This document shows, piece by piece, positions 27,346 through 37,075 of a stretch of 64,000 bases of DNA (positions within the stretch are counted from its first letter, which is position 1; every line of letters begins with the position of its first letter). Position numbers and translations under genes: made by a program. The stretch is from an uncultured Caldimonas sp. (GTDB taxonomy: Bacteria > Pseudomonadota > Gammaproteobacteria > Burkholderiales > Burkholderiaceae), in assembly GCF_946480305.1 (NCBI RefSeq), contig NZ_CAMLJQ010000002.1, positions 244,201-308,200 of the forward strand, read 5' to 3'. The notes under the pieces were generated by a model. The model saw only the letters and a list, made by a program, of their open reading frames with translations. It had not been told where the DNA came from and did not search any database.

Positions 27346-27861
27346 TCAGTCACGGCATTGCAAGCCGCGATTCGACGCACGGTACTGCTGCTCGAGGCGG
27401 TCGGCCTCGGCCGCTTCGAGCGCCGACAGCGCGCGGTATCCCCGCCCTGGAGGCCAGCCGTAGCCCCACCGGTAGTCGGTATCGAAATGCGGCTCGCCGC
27501 CCGCCCGCACACCGGCGAACATGGCTTCGGCCAGCAGGGTGCTGCCGGTCGCCGCCAGCACGCAGGACTTCAACGCTTCGTCGGCGGCCAGGCGCTCCGG
27601 GGCGGTGCCCCCACGCCAGTACGCCAGGTCGTGCGCCAGGCAACAGTGGCACCAGTCGGTGCGCCGATCGGGCGATGCGTCGGGGAACATGCTGCACCCG
27701 TCACTGCTGAAGGCAGCCAGCTCAGCAGGCGCGTGCTCATCCGATGGTGTCGCGCACGCGCCCAAGACGAGGACCGCGATGAGGCCGCCGCCTACCCAGC
27801 GAGCAACGCGCTCGACCGCAGCGTTCCGGCGCAGCTGTCGCCGCCGTGCCTCACCCTTCAC
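27346..27861 (-). CDS. Phospholipase A2-like lipoprotein
   Basis: 171 residues from GTG 27861. A basic N-terminus is followed by a hydrophobic segment and lipobox VLVLGACATP (Cys near residue 36), so it should be a lipoprotein. The region DGCSMFPDASPDRR followed by DWCHCCLAHDLAYWRGG carries the CC-x-x-HD-x-x-Y arrangement of phospholipase A2 catalytic sites, in which His-Asp activate water. The spacing DGCS...C...HD recalls prokaryotic PLA2 (group XIV). It overlaps the hybrid kinase stop by 11 bases and is probably co-transcribed. Enzyme activity is an inference from the motif. Confidence 0.6.
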   Translation of the reverse strand: MKGEARRRQLRRNAAVERVARWVGGGLIAVLVLGACATPSDEHAPAELAAFSSDGCSMFPDASPDRRTDWCHCCLAHDLAYWRGGTAPERLAADEALKSCVLAATGSTLLAEAMFAGVRAGGEPHFDTDYRWGYGWPPGRGYRALSALEAAEADRLEQQYRASNRGLQCRD

Positions 27862-30049
27862 GTTCGCGCTCCGACACCGCCCGGTCCAGCGCCTTCAACA
27901 ACGCGTCGACCTCGTACGGCTTGCTGATCACCGTCACGCCACCGTCGGCCTGCTGGGTCGTGTAGCCGGTGGCCACCACCGACGGCAGGCCGGGGCGGTG
28001 CGTGCGGCACCAGGCCACGAGGTCGAGCCCGGTCATCCTGCCTGGCATCACCACGTCGGTGAACAGCACATCGAACGCACGGCCGGCAGACAACAGCGTG
28101 CACGCGGCTTCTGCGGTGGTGCACAACGCCACCCGGTGCCCCGCCGCCTCGAGCGCGGAAACGACCACCGACGAGACCAGCGCGTCGTCTTCGACCATCA
28201 GCACGTCGAGCGGCCTGTTCCGGGGCTCGACATCTGCTGCCGGCGACGCCGGGGCGCAGGCCACGGCTGCATCGGCCACCGGCAGCAGCAGGCGAACACA
28301 GGTGCCCGCTCCCGGCGCGGAGTCGATCGACGCATCGCCGCCCGACTGCCGCGCAAAGGCGAGCACCTGCGACAAGCCGAGGCCGCTGCCCAGGCCGATG
28401 GCCTTGGTCGTGAAGTAGGGCTCGAAGGCGCGGCTGCGCACCTCGGGCGCCATGCCCGGGCCGTCATCCCTCACTTCCACGCAGGCGAACCGGCCGCCTC
28501 CCAGTGCCGCTGCTTCTTCCGCTGCGGCCTCCCAGGCCCGGATGGCGACGTGGCCGCCATCGGGCATGGCGTCGCGCGCGTTGAACACGAGGTTGAGCAG
28601 CGCGAGTTCGAGTTGCACGGGCTCGACGAACAGCGGCGGCAACTGCGGATCGATGGCGGCCGACAGCGCGATGCGTTCGCCGGCGGCCTTGGCGGTGAGC
28701 TCCTGGCTCTTGAGCAACAGGTCGCTCAGGTCCACCGCCTGCGGCTGCAGCGCCGGCGAGCGCCGGAAGGCGAGCATCTGCCGGATCAACTCGCCCGCCT
28801 TGGCCGTGGCGCGCTTGGCGCTTTGCAGCACGCGCGCCTGCCGGCCGTCCAGCGGAGCCCGCTCGATCACCTGCAGCCCGGTGCCGATCGTCTGCAGCAG
28901 GTTGTTGAAGTCGTGCGCGATGCCGCCGGTGAGCCGGCCGATGGCCTCGTGCTTCTGCGCTTCGAGCAGGCGCGCCTGCGCCTCCTCGGCCTGCTGCACC
29001 GCTTGCGCGACGCGCTCTTCCAGCGTCTGCTTGGCCGCACGCATGCGTTGTCCGGCGTCGTGAAGCACGGCACCCACGTTGTCGGCCTCCGCCACGCCGG
29101 TGACGAGCGGTGGCGGCACGGCACCGCGACCGAGTTCGGCGGCCGCTTCGCTGAGTTGCAGCACCGGCCCGCTGATGCGCCGGGCGGCATACAGGGCCAG
29201 GCCCAGCCCGAGGGTCAGCAGCACGGCAGAGGCGGCGAGCGCCTGCACCGTGGCCCGCTGCGCGGCCGCGGTGAGCCCGGCGCTGGGCAGCGCAACGACG
29301 ACCGTCCACCCGTAGCGGCTGGGCGGGCTGAGATAGGTGAGCGAGGGCACGCCGTCGAGCGTGACGCTTGCAGCAAAGCCGGACTCGCCGGCCTCGGCAC
29401 GCCGCCGCAGGTCGCCGGTTGCACCGGTGCCGATCCATTTCTGCGGGTCGCGCGTGCGGGCCATCACACGGTGGTTGCCGTCCATCACGGCGGCCAGTGC
29501 CCCCTCGGGATAGCGGTATTGGTCAAGGAGCGACTGCACCACCGCAGGCTCGAACGAAACGCCCACGTTGTAGAGCCGCCCCGAACTCGTGCGTGACGGA
29601 GCGAACACGGCGATCACCGGCCGCTGCAGCAGGGGGCCGCGCGCCGAGAAGAACACGCCGGCGCCGTCGCTTTGCAGGGGCGCGCCGGCCGGCCGCGGCA
29701 ACGGCTGCATCTGCTCGAAGGGCACACGCGTGTTGATGAGCTGGTGCCCGCGGTCGACCAGGAAGACCCAGTCCTCGGTGCCGCGCACCGCACCCGCCGC
29801 CTCGTCGTGGAAGCTGCGCAGGTCGCCATCGCGCACCGCCGTGGACGCGGCCAGCGTCATCGCCCGCACGACGCGCTTGTCGAGTTCGCGCTCGACCACG
29901 AAGTTGATCGCCTGCGCCTGTTCCTCGATGCGTTTCAGCGCAGCCTCCGCCTCGCGCACGTAGGTGGCGCGGGCCTGCAGGCCGAAGGCAATGGCCGCCG
30001 GCAACCAGACGGCCAGGACCAGCAACAGAAGACGCGAGCGGATGTTCAA
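27851..30049 (-). CDS. Hybrid sensor histidine kinase/response regulator with periplasmic Cache-like domain
   Basis: About 732 residues from a TTG at 30049 (LNIRSRLLLLVLAVWLPA); a start at 30118 would run through the RTX terminator and is less likely. Order: TM1 (10-30), periplasmic dCache-like region (30-280) with EDWVFLVDRGHQLINTR and YGWTVVVALPSAGL, TM2 (about 285-305), HAMP, HisKA with GGIAHDFNNLLQTIG, HATPase_c with N box NLVFNARDAMPDGG and G2 GLGSGLGLSQVLAFAR. The C-terminal receiver has LMVEDDALV, phospho-Asp in FTDVVMPG and VISKPYE. It ends in ATP-type phosphorelay without an adjacent regulator. Followed by the PLA2-like lipoprotein. Confidence 0.88.
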   Translation of the reverse strand: MNIRSRLLLLVLAVWLPAAIAFGLQARATYVREAEAALKRIEEQAQAINFVVERELDKRVVRAMTLAASTAVRDGDLRSFHDEAAGAVRGTEDWVFLVDRGHQLINTRVPFEQMQPLPRPAGAPLQSDGAGVFFSARGPLLQRPVIAVFAPSRTSSGRLYNVGVSFEPAVVQSLLDQYRYPEGALAAVMDGNHRVMARTRDPQKWIGTGATGDLRRRAEAGESGFAASVTLDGVPSLTYLSPPSRYGWTVVVALPSAGLTAAAQRATVQALAASAVLLTLGLGLALYAARRISGPVLQLSEAAAELGRGAVPPPLVTGVAEADNVGAVLHDAGQRMRAAKQTLEERVAQAVQQAEEAQARLLEAQKHEAIGRLTGGIAHDFNNLLQTIGTGLQVIERAPLDGRQARVLQSAKRATAKAGELIRQMLAFRRSPALQPQAVDLSDLLLKSQELTAKAAGERIALSAAIDPQLPPLFVEPVQLELALLNLVFNARDAMPDGGHVAIRAWEAAAEEAAALGGGRFACVEVRDDGPGMAPEVRSRAFEPYFTTKAIGLGSGLGLSQVLAFARQSGGDASIDSAPGAGTCVRLLLPVADAAVACAPASPAADVEPRNRPLDVLMVEDDALVSSVVVSALEAAGHRVALCTTAEAACTLLSAGRAFDVLFTDVVMPGRMTGLDLVAWCRTHRPGLPSVVATGYTTQQADGGVTVISKPYEVDALLKALDRAVSEREREG

Positions 30050-30116
30050 GTGTTGTTGTGCGGGCGAGCGGCAAAACCGCAACGGTATCAGGCCCGGGCC
30101 GGGTACTGCTGGTTGC

Positions 30117-30161
30117 AAAAAGGCCGCCGCGCCACTGCCCGGAAGCAGCAGCGCGGCGGCC
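30117..30161 (-). terminator. Rho-independent terminator of the type I secretion operon
   Basis: Read on the minus strand, an 11-base-pair GC-rich stem (arms 30151-30161 and 30122-30132, GGCCGCCGCGC/GCGCGGCGGCC) with an 18-base loop is followed by five T (30117-30121). It lies 36 bases after the RTX stop, ideally placed to end the ABC-HlyD-RTX transcript. Confidence 0.85.
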
Positions 30162-30196
30162 TCACGCCTGAAGCGACTCGCCGTTCAAGCGGGCAC

Positions 30197-31504
30197 TCAG
30201 GTCCCGTAGACGAAGTCGCTCGCATCCAGCGAGCCGGCCGTCGCGAACGACACGCGTCCGATCAGGTGGGAGTCTCCGCCGGCGGCGGTCGTCGCGTTGT
30301 ACCAAATGTTCCCGTCCTGCGTGTTCACGTAGATGCCGCTGAGCGCACCGGCGTTGTCGCCGGTGGCCCCCACGCCCTTGAAGAACCAGCCTGCGGCCAG
30401 CGCGTTGCCCGGGGCAGCGCCGCCGCTGAAGGCCAGGCCCAGCACGCCGGGGTTCAGCGCGCCGGCGAGGCCGGAGTCGAGCAGGTTCGACAGCACGATG
30501 GTGTCGTCGGCATGGCTGAAGTCGGTCATCGTGTCGGCATTCGCGGCACCCCGGTCGCGGAACACGAAGCGGTCCTGCCCGGCGCCGCCGGTCAGGAAGT
30601 CCAGGCCCGTGTTGCCGGCCAGCGTGTCGTTGCCGGCCCCGCCGTTGAGCGTGTCGTTGCCGCTGCCGCCGTTGTGCGCATCGTCGCCATTGCCGCCCAG
30701 CAGGGTGTCGTTGCCGCTGCTGCCGCTCAGGATGTCGTTGCCGTCCAGCCCGATCAGCGTGTTGTTCCCGGCATTGCCGCTGATGCTGTTGCCCAGTGCG
30801 TTGCCGACGCCGGTGATGGCCGTGCCTTGCAGCTGCAGGTTCTCGACGTTGGCCGCGAGCGTGTGGCTGACGGTGGATTGCACGGTGTCGGTGCCGCCGA
30901 AGAATGCGCCTTCGACGACCACGTCACCTGCGCTGTCGACGTAGTAGGTGTCGTTGCCGAAGCCGCCCGCCATGGTGTCGGCACCCACACCGCCGACCAT
31001 CGTGTCGTTGCCGGACCCGCCGTTGAGCGTGTCGTTGCCAGAACCGCCGTTCAGGTAGTCGTTGCCGTTGCCGCCGTTGAGCGTGTCGTTGCCGTTGTTG
31101 CCGTACAGCGAGTCGTTGCCGTCCAGGCCCGACAGCGTGTTGTCGCGGTCGTTGCCGAGCATCTGGTTGGCCAGGCTGTTGCCGGTGCCGTTGACGGCCG
31201 ACGGCACGAAGGCGAACGAGCCGTTGGGCTGCAGCACCAGCAGCGTGGGGGTGTTGTCGAGCGTGAGGTGCTCGACGTTGTTGGCCAGCGTGTAGCTGGT
31301 GACGCGCGACACCACGCGGTCGATGCCCTCGTTGGCGTTCTCGAACACCTGGTCGCCGACCGAGTTGACGTTGTAGGTGTCGTTGTTGACGCCGCCGAAC
31401 ATCGCATCGTCGCCGAGCGACCAGTTGGCATTGAGGGTGGAGCTGAAGTCAGCGGTGTTGTCGGCCAGTGCCTCGCTGGCAGCGGTACCGTTGATGATTG
31501 CCAT
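30197..31504 (-). CDS. RTX-type calcium-binding secreted protein
   Basis: 435 residues from ATG 31504. It has many glycine-aspartate nonapeptide repeats of the GGxGxDxLx kind (e.g. GNDTLNGGNGNDYLNGGSGN, GGAGNDTLAGNTGLDFLTGG) in two blocks, around residues 120-190 and 245-315. These fold as Ca2+-binding beta-rolls. There is no N-terminal signal peptide; a C-terminal uncleaved secretion signal ending SLDASDFVYGT is expected for type I export. No enzymatic domain is recognisable, so it may be a surface-layer or adhesin-like product. It is encoded 184 bases after its likely ABC/HlyD exporter on the same strand. Confidence 0.9.
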   Translation of the reverse strand: MAIINGTAASEALADNTADFSSTLNANWSLGDDAMFGGVNNDTYNVNSVGDQVFENANEGIDRVVSRVTSYTLANNVEHLTLDNTPTLLVLQPNGSFAFVPSAVNGTGNSLANQMLGNDRDNTLSGLDGNDSLYGNNGNDTLNGGNGNDYLNGGSGNDTLNGGSGNDTMVGGVGADTMAGGFGNDTYYVDSAGDVVVEGAFFGGTDTVQSTVSHTLAANVENLQLQGTAITGVGNALGNSISGNAGNNTLIGLDGNDILSGSSGNDTLLGGNGDDAHNGGSGNDTLNGGAGNDTLAGNTGLDFLTGGAGQDRFVFRDRGAANADTMTDFSHADDTIVLSNLLDSGLAGALNPGVLGLAFSGGAAPGNALAAGWFFKGVGATGDNAGALSGIYVNTQDGNIWYNATTAAGGDSHLIGRVSFATAGSLDASDFVYGT

Positions 31505-31688
31505 GGATATCTCCGTGAGTGAATGATGAAAGTGATGAGAAAGATCGGCCCCGCCCGCCGCCGGCATGCGGTGCATGACGGTCGTCAGCGGGAACCACGG
31601 CACCCCTCTTGCAAGCACGCCTGCCCGGGATGGGCGTGCTGCGCAGGGTGAAACTCGGGATTGCAGTGAGGTGTGGAGCGGCCCTCGC

Positions 31689-33032
31689 TCAAGGCTCGCG
31701 CATCGCGCGGTTCGCAAACAGGCCCAGCGGCTCGAGCAGGTAGTCGAGCAGGCTGCGTGGCGGCGTGGTGACGAACACCTCGGCCGGCATGCCGGCCTGC
31801 AGGCGCAGGTGCGGGTGCCTCGCGAGCTCGTCGGGCTGCACCACCACCTGCGCGGCATACCAGAACTGCTTGCCATCGGCGTCGCTCATCGCATCGGGCG
31901 ACACCTCGTGCACACGGGCCTGCAGCAGGCGCGTGCTGCGCGAGTTGTAGGCCGACAGTCGCACCTCGGCCGCGTCGCCGCGGTGCACGTGCTCGATGTC
32001 GTGCGGGTCGATGCGCAGCTCGACGATGAGGTTCTCGCGCTCGGGCACGATCTCGAGCAGCGGCTCGCGCGGACCCACCGCGGTGCCCGGCGCGCTGACG
32101 CGCAGGCCCATCACGGTGCCGTCCACCGGCGCGCGCACGGTCTGGCGCTGCATCTGGTCTTCGGTGGGACGCAGCCGGTCTTCGAGTTCGCGCGTGCGGG
32201 CCGACGCTTCCTTCATCTCGTCGGCGGCGCGCTGCCGATAGGTGCCGCGCGCCTGGGCCATCGCCTGCTGCAGCTCGCTGACCTGCATGCGCGCCTCGGC
32301 GATCTGTCCGCGGATGCCCTCTGCGCGGGCCACCAGGTCGGCCACGCCGCGCTGCAGCGTGATCAGGCGGGTCTTCTGGATGAACCCGCTGGCGGCGAGC
32401 GATTCGTTGATCTTCAACTCGTCGCGTGCGAGCGCAGTGGAGCGGCTGGCCGCTTCGAGCTCGGCACCGAGGGCGGCGATGCGGGCCTGGGCGTCGCGGG
32501 CCTGCGCCTGCATCGCGGCGAGCTGATCGTTCAGCGCATGGCGACGCGCGTCGAACAGCTGCTGCTCGCGCGCCTGCATCTCGGCCGGTGCCCCGGCGGG
32601 CCACGCCACGGCGGCTGCCATCGCCAGCTCGGTGCGCGTGCGCTCGATGCGCAGGCGCTCGGCGAGCATCTGCTTGCTCAGCAGGTCGAACGCCGCGTCG
32701 CTGCGCACGTCGGCCACCACCAGCAGCGCATCGCCGCGCCGTACGCGCTGGCCTTGGCGCACCAGCACCTCGCGCACCAGGCCGCCTTCCTGATGCTGCA
32801 CCGTCTTGCGCCCCAGTTCGGTCTGCACCTGGCCCACCGCCACCACCGCGCCGGAGAGCGGCGCCCAGGCGCACCAGGCACCGAGCAGCACGCCCACCGC
32901 CGCCACCGGCCGCAACATGCGATGGGCCAGCCGGCGCACCGTGCCGCGGTGCTGCGGTTCGGGCGCGGCATGCGCCAGCAGGTCGGCCAGCGTCATCGCG
33001 CGGGCCGGATCGACAACCGTGATCGCATTCAT
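31689..33032 (-). CDS. HlyD family type I secretion periplasmic adaptor
   Basis: 447 residues: short cytosolic N-terminus, one membrane helix (near residues 38-60, VAAVGVLLGAWCAWAPLSGA), biotinyl-lipoyl half (VQHQEGGLVREVLVRQGQRV), long coiled-coil hairpin, second half with VRAPVDGTVMGLRVSAPGTA, and a C-terminal RSLLDYLLEPLGLF typical of PrtE/HlyD adaptors. It bridges the ABC exporter and an outer-membrane TolC that is not encoded here. Start overlaps the ABC stop by 4 bases (ATGA). Confidence 0.93.
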   Translation of the reverse strand: MNAITVVDPARAMTLADLLAHAAPEPQHRGTVRRLAHRMLRPVAAVGVLLGAWCAWAPLSGAVVAVGQVQTELGRKTVQHQEGGLVREVLVRQGQRVRRGDALLVVADVRSDAAFDLLSKQMLAERLRIERTRTELAMAAAVAWPAGAPAEMQAREQQLFDARRHALNDQLAAMQAQARDAQARIAALGAELEAASRSTALARDELKINESLAASGFIQKTRLITLQRGVADLVARAEGIRGQIAEARMQVSELQQAMAQARGTYRQRAADEMKEASARTRELEDRLRPTEDQMQRQTVRAPVDGTVMGLRVSAPGTAVGPREPLLEIVPERENLIVELRIDPHDIEHVHRGDAAEVRLSAYNSRSTRLLQARVHEVSPDAMSDADGKQFWYAAQVVVQPDELARHPHLRLQAGMPAEVFVTTPPRSLLDYLLEPLGLFANRAMREP

Positions 33033-34747
33033 GCGGTGGCTCCTTGCGGGGCAAAGGTGTTGGCAGGTGCGGGCCGGCGCAGCGGCTGCACCGTGGCGTG
33101 GGCGAGGCGGGCCAGCACCTGCTCGCGCGGGCCGATCGCTTCGAGTGCGCCGTCGCGCAGCACCGCGAGGCGGTCGACGTGCTGCATCAGCGCCGGCCGG
33201 TGCGACACCAGCACGACCGTGGTGCCCTGCTGCTTGAGCCGCGCGATGGCCGCCGCCAGCGCGTCCTCGCCCTCCGCGTCGAGGTTCGCGTTGGGCTCGT
33301 CGAGGACGACGAGGCAGGGGTCGCCGTACATCGCCCGCGCCAGCGCAATGCGTTGCCGCTGCCCGCCGGAGAGCACGCAGCCCCCATCGCCGAGTTCGGT
33401 GTCGTAGCCCTGCGGCAGCCGCAGGATCAGCTCATGCACGCCGGCGCGTTGGGCGGCGGTCACCACACGTTCGGAGTCGATCGTGCCGAGCCGCGCGATG
33501 TTGTGCGCCACGCTGCCGGCGAACAGCTCCACGTCCTGCGGCAGGTAGCCCACCGCGCCGGCGAGCTGCTGCTCGGGCCACGTGGCGAGGTCGGCGCCGT
33601 CGAGCCGCACGGTGCCCGCATGCGGCGCCCGCAGGCCGAGCATCAGCCGCAGCAGCGTGGTCTTGCCGGCCGCACTGGGGCCGATCAGGCCCAGGCATTC
33701 GCCGGGAGCGAGCGTGAACGACACGTTCTTGATCAGCGCCGGCCGCGTCGGCTCGCCCGCCATCAGCGTGACGTGCTCCAGGCTCAGCGCGCCGCGTGCG
33801 GCCGGCAGCAGCACCTGCGACGACGGCCCGGCCTCGGCGGCCTGCTGCTGCAGGCGCTGCCACGCACTGCGCACCTCCACCAGCGACTTCCAGCCCGAGA
33901 TGAGGTGCTCCACCGGTTGCAGCGCGCGGCCGATCAGCACCGTGGACGCGATCATGATGCCGGGCGATGCATCGCCGGCCACCACCAGCCACGCGCCCAG
34001 GCCAAGCATGCCGACCTGCACCAGCTGGCGCAGCAGGCGCCCCAGCGCCGACAGCGCGGCCGACGCGTCGCCCACGCGCTGCTGGGCCTGCACCGCCTCG
34101 CGGTGCGCGCCATGCCACGCCTGCAATGCGTCTTGCAGCATGCGCATGCCGACCAGCACCTCGGCGTTGCGCATCAATGCCTCGATGCGCTGCGCGGCGA
34201 TGCGACCGTGGGTCACCGCCCGGTCGGCATCGCGCCGCACGTGCCGCTCGGTGAACCAGCCGAGCGTGAACAGCGCCAGGGCCGAGACGATGGCCGCGAC
34301 GCCGAGCGCAGGGTGCAGCGCAAAGATCACCAGCAGGTAGAGCGGCAGCCACGGCGCATCGAACATCGCATTCACCGCGGGGCTGGCCAGAAAACCGCGC
34401 AGGCGGGCGATGTCCTGCACCGCGGAGCGGTCGGCGCGCAGGCGGCCGGTGGCGGCTTCCTTCAGCGCGGTGGCGAGCGCCGGTGGCGACAGCGCCTCGT
34501 CCACGCAGTGGCCGGCGCGCGCCAGCAGCACGGCGCGCACGCGGTCCATGCAGAAGCCGAGGCCGAGCGCCAGCAGCGCGAGCAGGCTGAGCATCACCAG
34601 GGTTTCGACGCTGCGGCTGGCGAACACGCGGTCGAACACTTCGAGCATGTAGATCGAAGGCACGACGAGCGCCAGGTTGAGCAGCAAGGATGCACTTGCC
34701 GCGAGCACGATGTAGGGCCGCAGGCGCGGCGACAACAGCCAGATCAC
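33029..34747 (-). CDS. Type I secretion ABC transporter permease/ATPase (PrtD-like)
   Basis: 572 residues from GTG 34747, which has AGGGAGA 4-5 bases upstream; an ATG at 34777 is also in frame. N-terminal membrane domain (PSIYMLEVFDRVFASRSVET is the PrtD signature after TM1), then ATPase with Walker A LIGPSAAGKTTLLR, signature LSGGQRQRIALARAM and Walker B CLVVLDEPNANLD. It lacks the N-terminal peptidase domain, as expected for exporters of RTX proteins with uncleaved C-terminal signals. First gene of the three-gene secretion operon. Confidence 0.93.
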   Translation of the reverse strand: MIWLLSPRLRPYIVLAASASLLLNLALVVPSIYMLEVFDRVFASRSVETLVMLSLLALLALGLGFCMDRVRAVLLARAGHCVDEALSPPALATALKEAATGRLRADRSAVQDIARLRGFLASPAVNAMFDAPWLPLYLLVIFALHPALGVAAIVSALALFTLGWFTERHVRRDADRAVTHGRIAAQRIEALMRNAEVLVGMRMLQDALQAWHGAHREAVQAQQRVGDASAALSALGRLLRQLVQVGMLGLGAWLVVAGDASPGIMIASTVLIGRALQPVEHLISGWKSLVEVRSAWQRLQQQAAEAGPSSQVLLPAARGALSLEHVTLMAGEPTRPALIKNVSFTLAPGECLGLIGPSAAGKTTLLRLMLGLRAPHAGTVRLDGADLATWPEQQLAGAVGYLPQDVELFAGSVAHNIARLGTIDSERVVTAAQRAGVHELILRLPQGYDTELGDGGCVLSGGQRQRIALARAMYGDPCLVVLDEPNANLDAEGEDALAAAIARLKQQGTTVVLVSHRPALMQHVDRLAVLRDGALEAIGPREQVLARLAHATVQPLRRPAPANTFAPQGATA

Positions 34748-34959
34748 ATGGGTCTCCCTGAATGTGAGTGGAAGCATCGGCGATGGATCGCATTCCTGCC
34801 TCCCACTTCCTGGGGGGGTGCGTGTCCCTCTCACGAGCGACTCGGTATTGCAGGCCGCGGGCACGCCGCCTGCCATGCGCGCGTGAGGCGCGCGTGGGGC
34901 GAATTCGCGAGCAAGCAACGGAGTGCGCGCGCGACGCGCTACGCTCACGATCGAGGCTC

Positions 34960-35230
34960 CTAGTCCACTGAACCAGAGAAATCGCACCCCCGCCGGGTCG
35001 TCACAGGGTGCGTGGCTAGGCGCGGCGCGCAGCCCAGGCTGGACGCCTGGGCAAGCGACGCAACAACGCCAGCGCGCCTTGAGACGACCCGGCCCGTAGG
35101 GTGAGGTCTGGAGCCGGCCCACTCGTCGTTGCGAGCCTTCGCCGGGACCCGACCCCGGCTGTGTCTCGCGCCTAGATTGGGCCGGCTCCAGGCCTCACGG
35201 GGGTGCGATTTCTCTGGTTCAGTGGACTAG
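34960..35230. repeat. 271-base nested palindrome with 33-base perfect terminal inverted arms (MITE-like or structured element)
   Basis: Arms 34960-34992 and 35198-35230 are perfect reverse complements over 33 bases, beginning CTAGTCCACTGAACCAGAGA. Inside are two more complex stems. Left branch: 34992-35002 pairs with 35083-35093, 35018-35024 with 35073-35079, and 35032-35039 with 35045-35052 (5-base loop). Right branch: 35101-35120 pairs with 35179-35198 over 20 positions with one T/G (wobble-compatible) mismatch, enclosing a 6-pair GCCGGG/CCCGGC hairpin. CTAG is at each tip and could be a 4-base target duplication as in IS5-like elements. It ends 16 bases before the ada ATG. The remainder of 34748-34959 holds no gene. 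Confidence 0.85.
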
Positions 35231-35246
35231 CCCCAAGGAGCCGACC

Positions 35247-36343
<1,097 letters not shown>

Positions 36344-36347
<4 letters not shown>

Positions 36348-37075
36348 GCGCCGTGACCCACGTCGATGACGACTGCATCGCCCGGCTGGGCGCGCAAGAC
36401 TGGCACGAGCTGGAAGCCTCGCTCGACGCCGACGGCTTTGCCGTGATGTCGCAATTGCTCGACCCTCACGCCTGCACGGCGCTCGCATCGATGTACCCGG
36501 ACGAGCCCCGCTTTCGCAGCCGCGTCGTGATGGAGCGCCACGGCTTCGGCCGCGGCGAGTACCGCTACTTCGCCTACCCGCTGCCCGAGCCCGTTGCCAC
36601 GCTGCGGCGCGAGCTGTACCCGCGCCTGCGCGGCATCGCGAACCGGTGGAACGAAGCGATGGGCATCGAGGTGCGGTATCCGCCGACGCATGCCGCCTTC
36701 CTGGAGCGGTGCCACCGGGCAGGCCAGACGCGGCCCACGCCCCTGCTGCTGCAGTACGGCACAGGCGACTACAACTGCCTGCACCAGGACTTGTACGGCG
36801 AGCACGTGTTTCCGTTGCAGGTGGCGGTGCTGCTCTGCGAGCCGCAGCGCGACTTCAACGGTGGCGAGTTCGTGCTGACCGAGCAGCGCCCGCGCATGCA
36901 GTCGCGGCCGATGGTGGTGCCGCTGCGGCAGGGCGATGCGGTGGTGTTCGCGGTGAACCAGCGGCCGGTGCAAGGCACACGCGGCTGCTACCGCGTGACG
37001 CTGCGGCACGGCGTGAGCCGCGTGCGCAGCGGCCACCGCCACACGCTGGGCGTGATCTTCCACGACGCGACATGA
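36344..37075 (+). CDS. 2-oxoglutarate/Fe(II) oxygenase of the ada operon
   Basis: 243 residues. The double-stranded beta-helix contains the Fe-binding HxD in NCLHQDLYGEHVFPLQV, and the distal His/Arg region is in RGCYRVTLRHGVSRVRSGHR followed by GVIFHDA. GDYNCLHQDLYG and DFNGGEFVLTEQRPRMQSRP match the prolyl-hydroxylase-like family found with ada/alkB in proteobacteria. It is flanked by ATGA overlaps with ada and alkB, so it belongs to the adaptive response. Its substrate (protein or nucleic acid) is not established by the sequence. Confidence 0.85.

Noticed and set aside
30062..30118. Extended N-terminus of the hybrid kinase from 30118
   Set aside because: It would translate through the RTX terminator region and lacks an RBS; the TTG at 30049 directly precedes the membrane helix.
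30600..31150. Repetitive GC-rich DNA that might look like a CRISPR or VNTR
   Set aside because: The repetition is codon-level, from the glycine-aspartate repeats of the RTX protein; spacing and sequence follow the reading frame.
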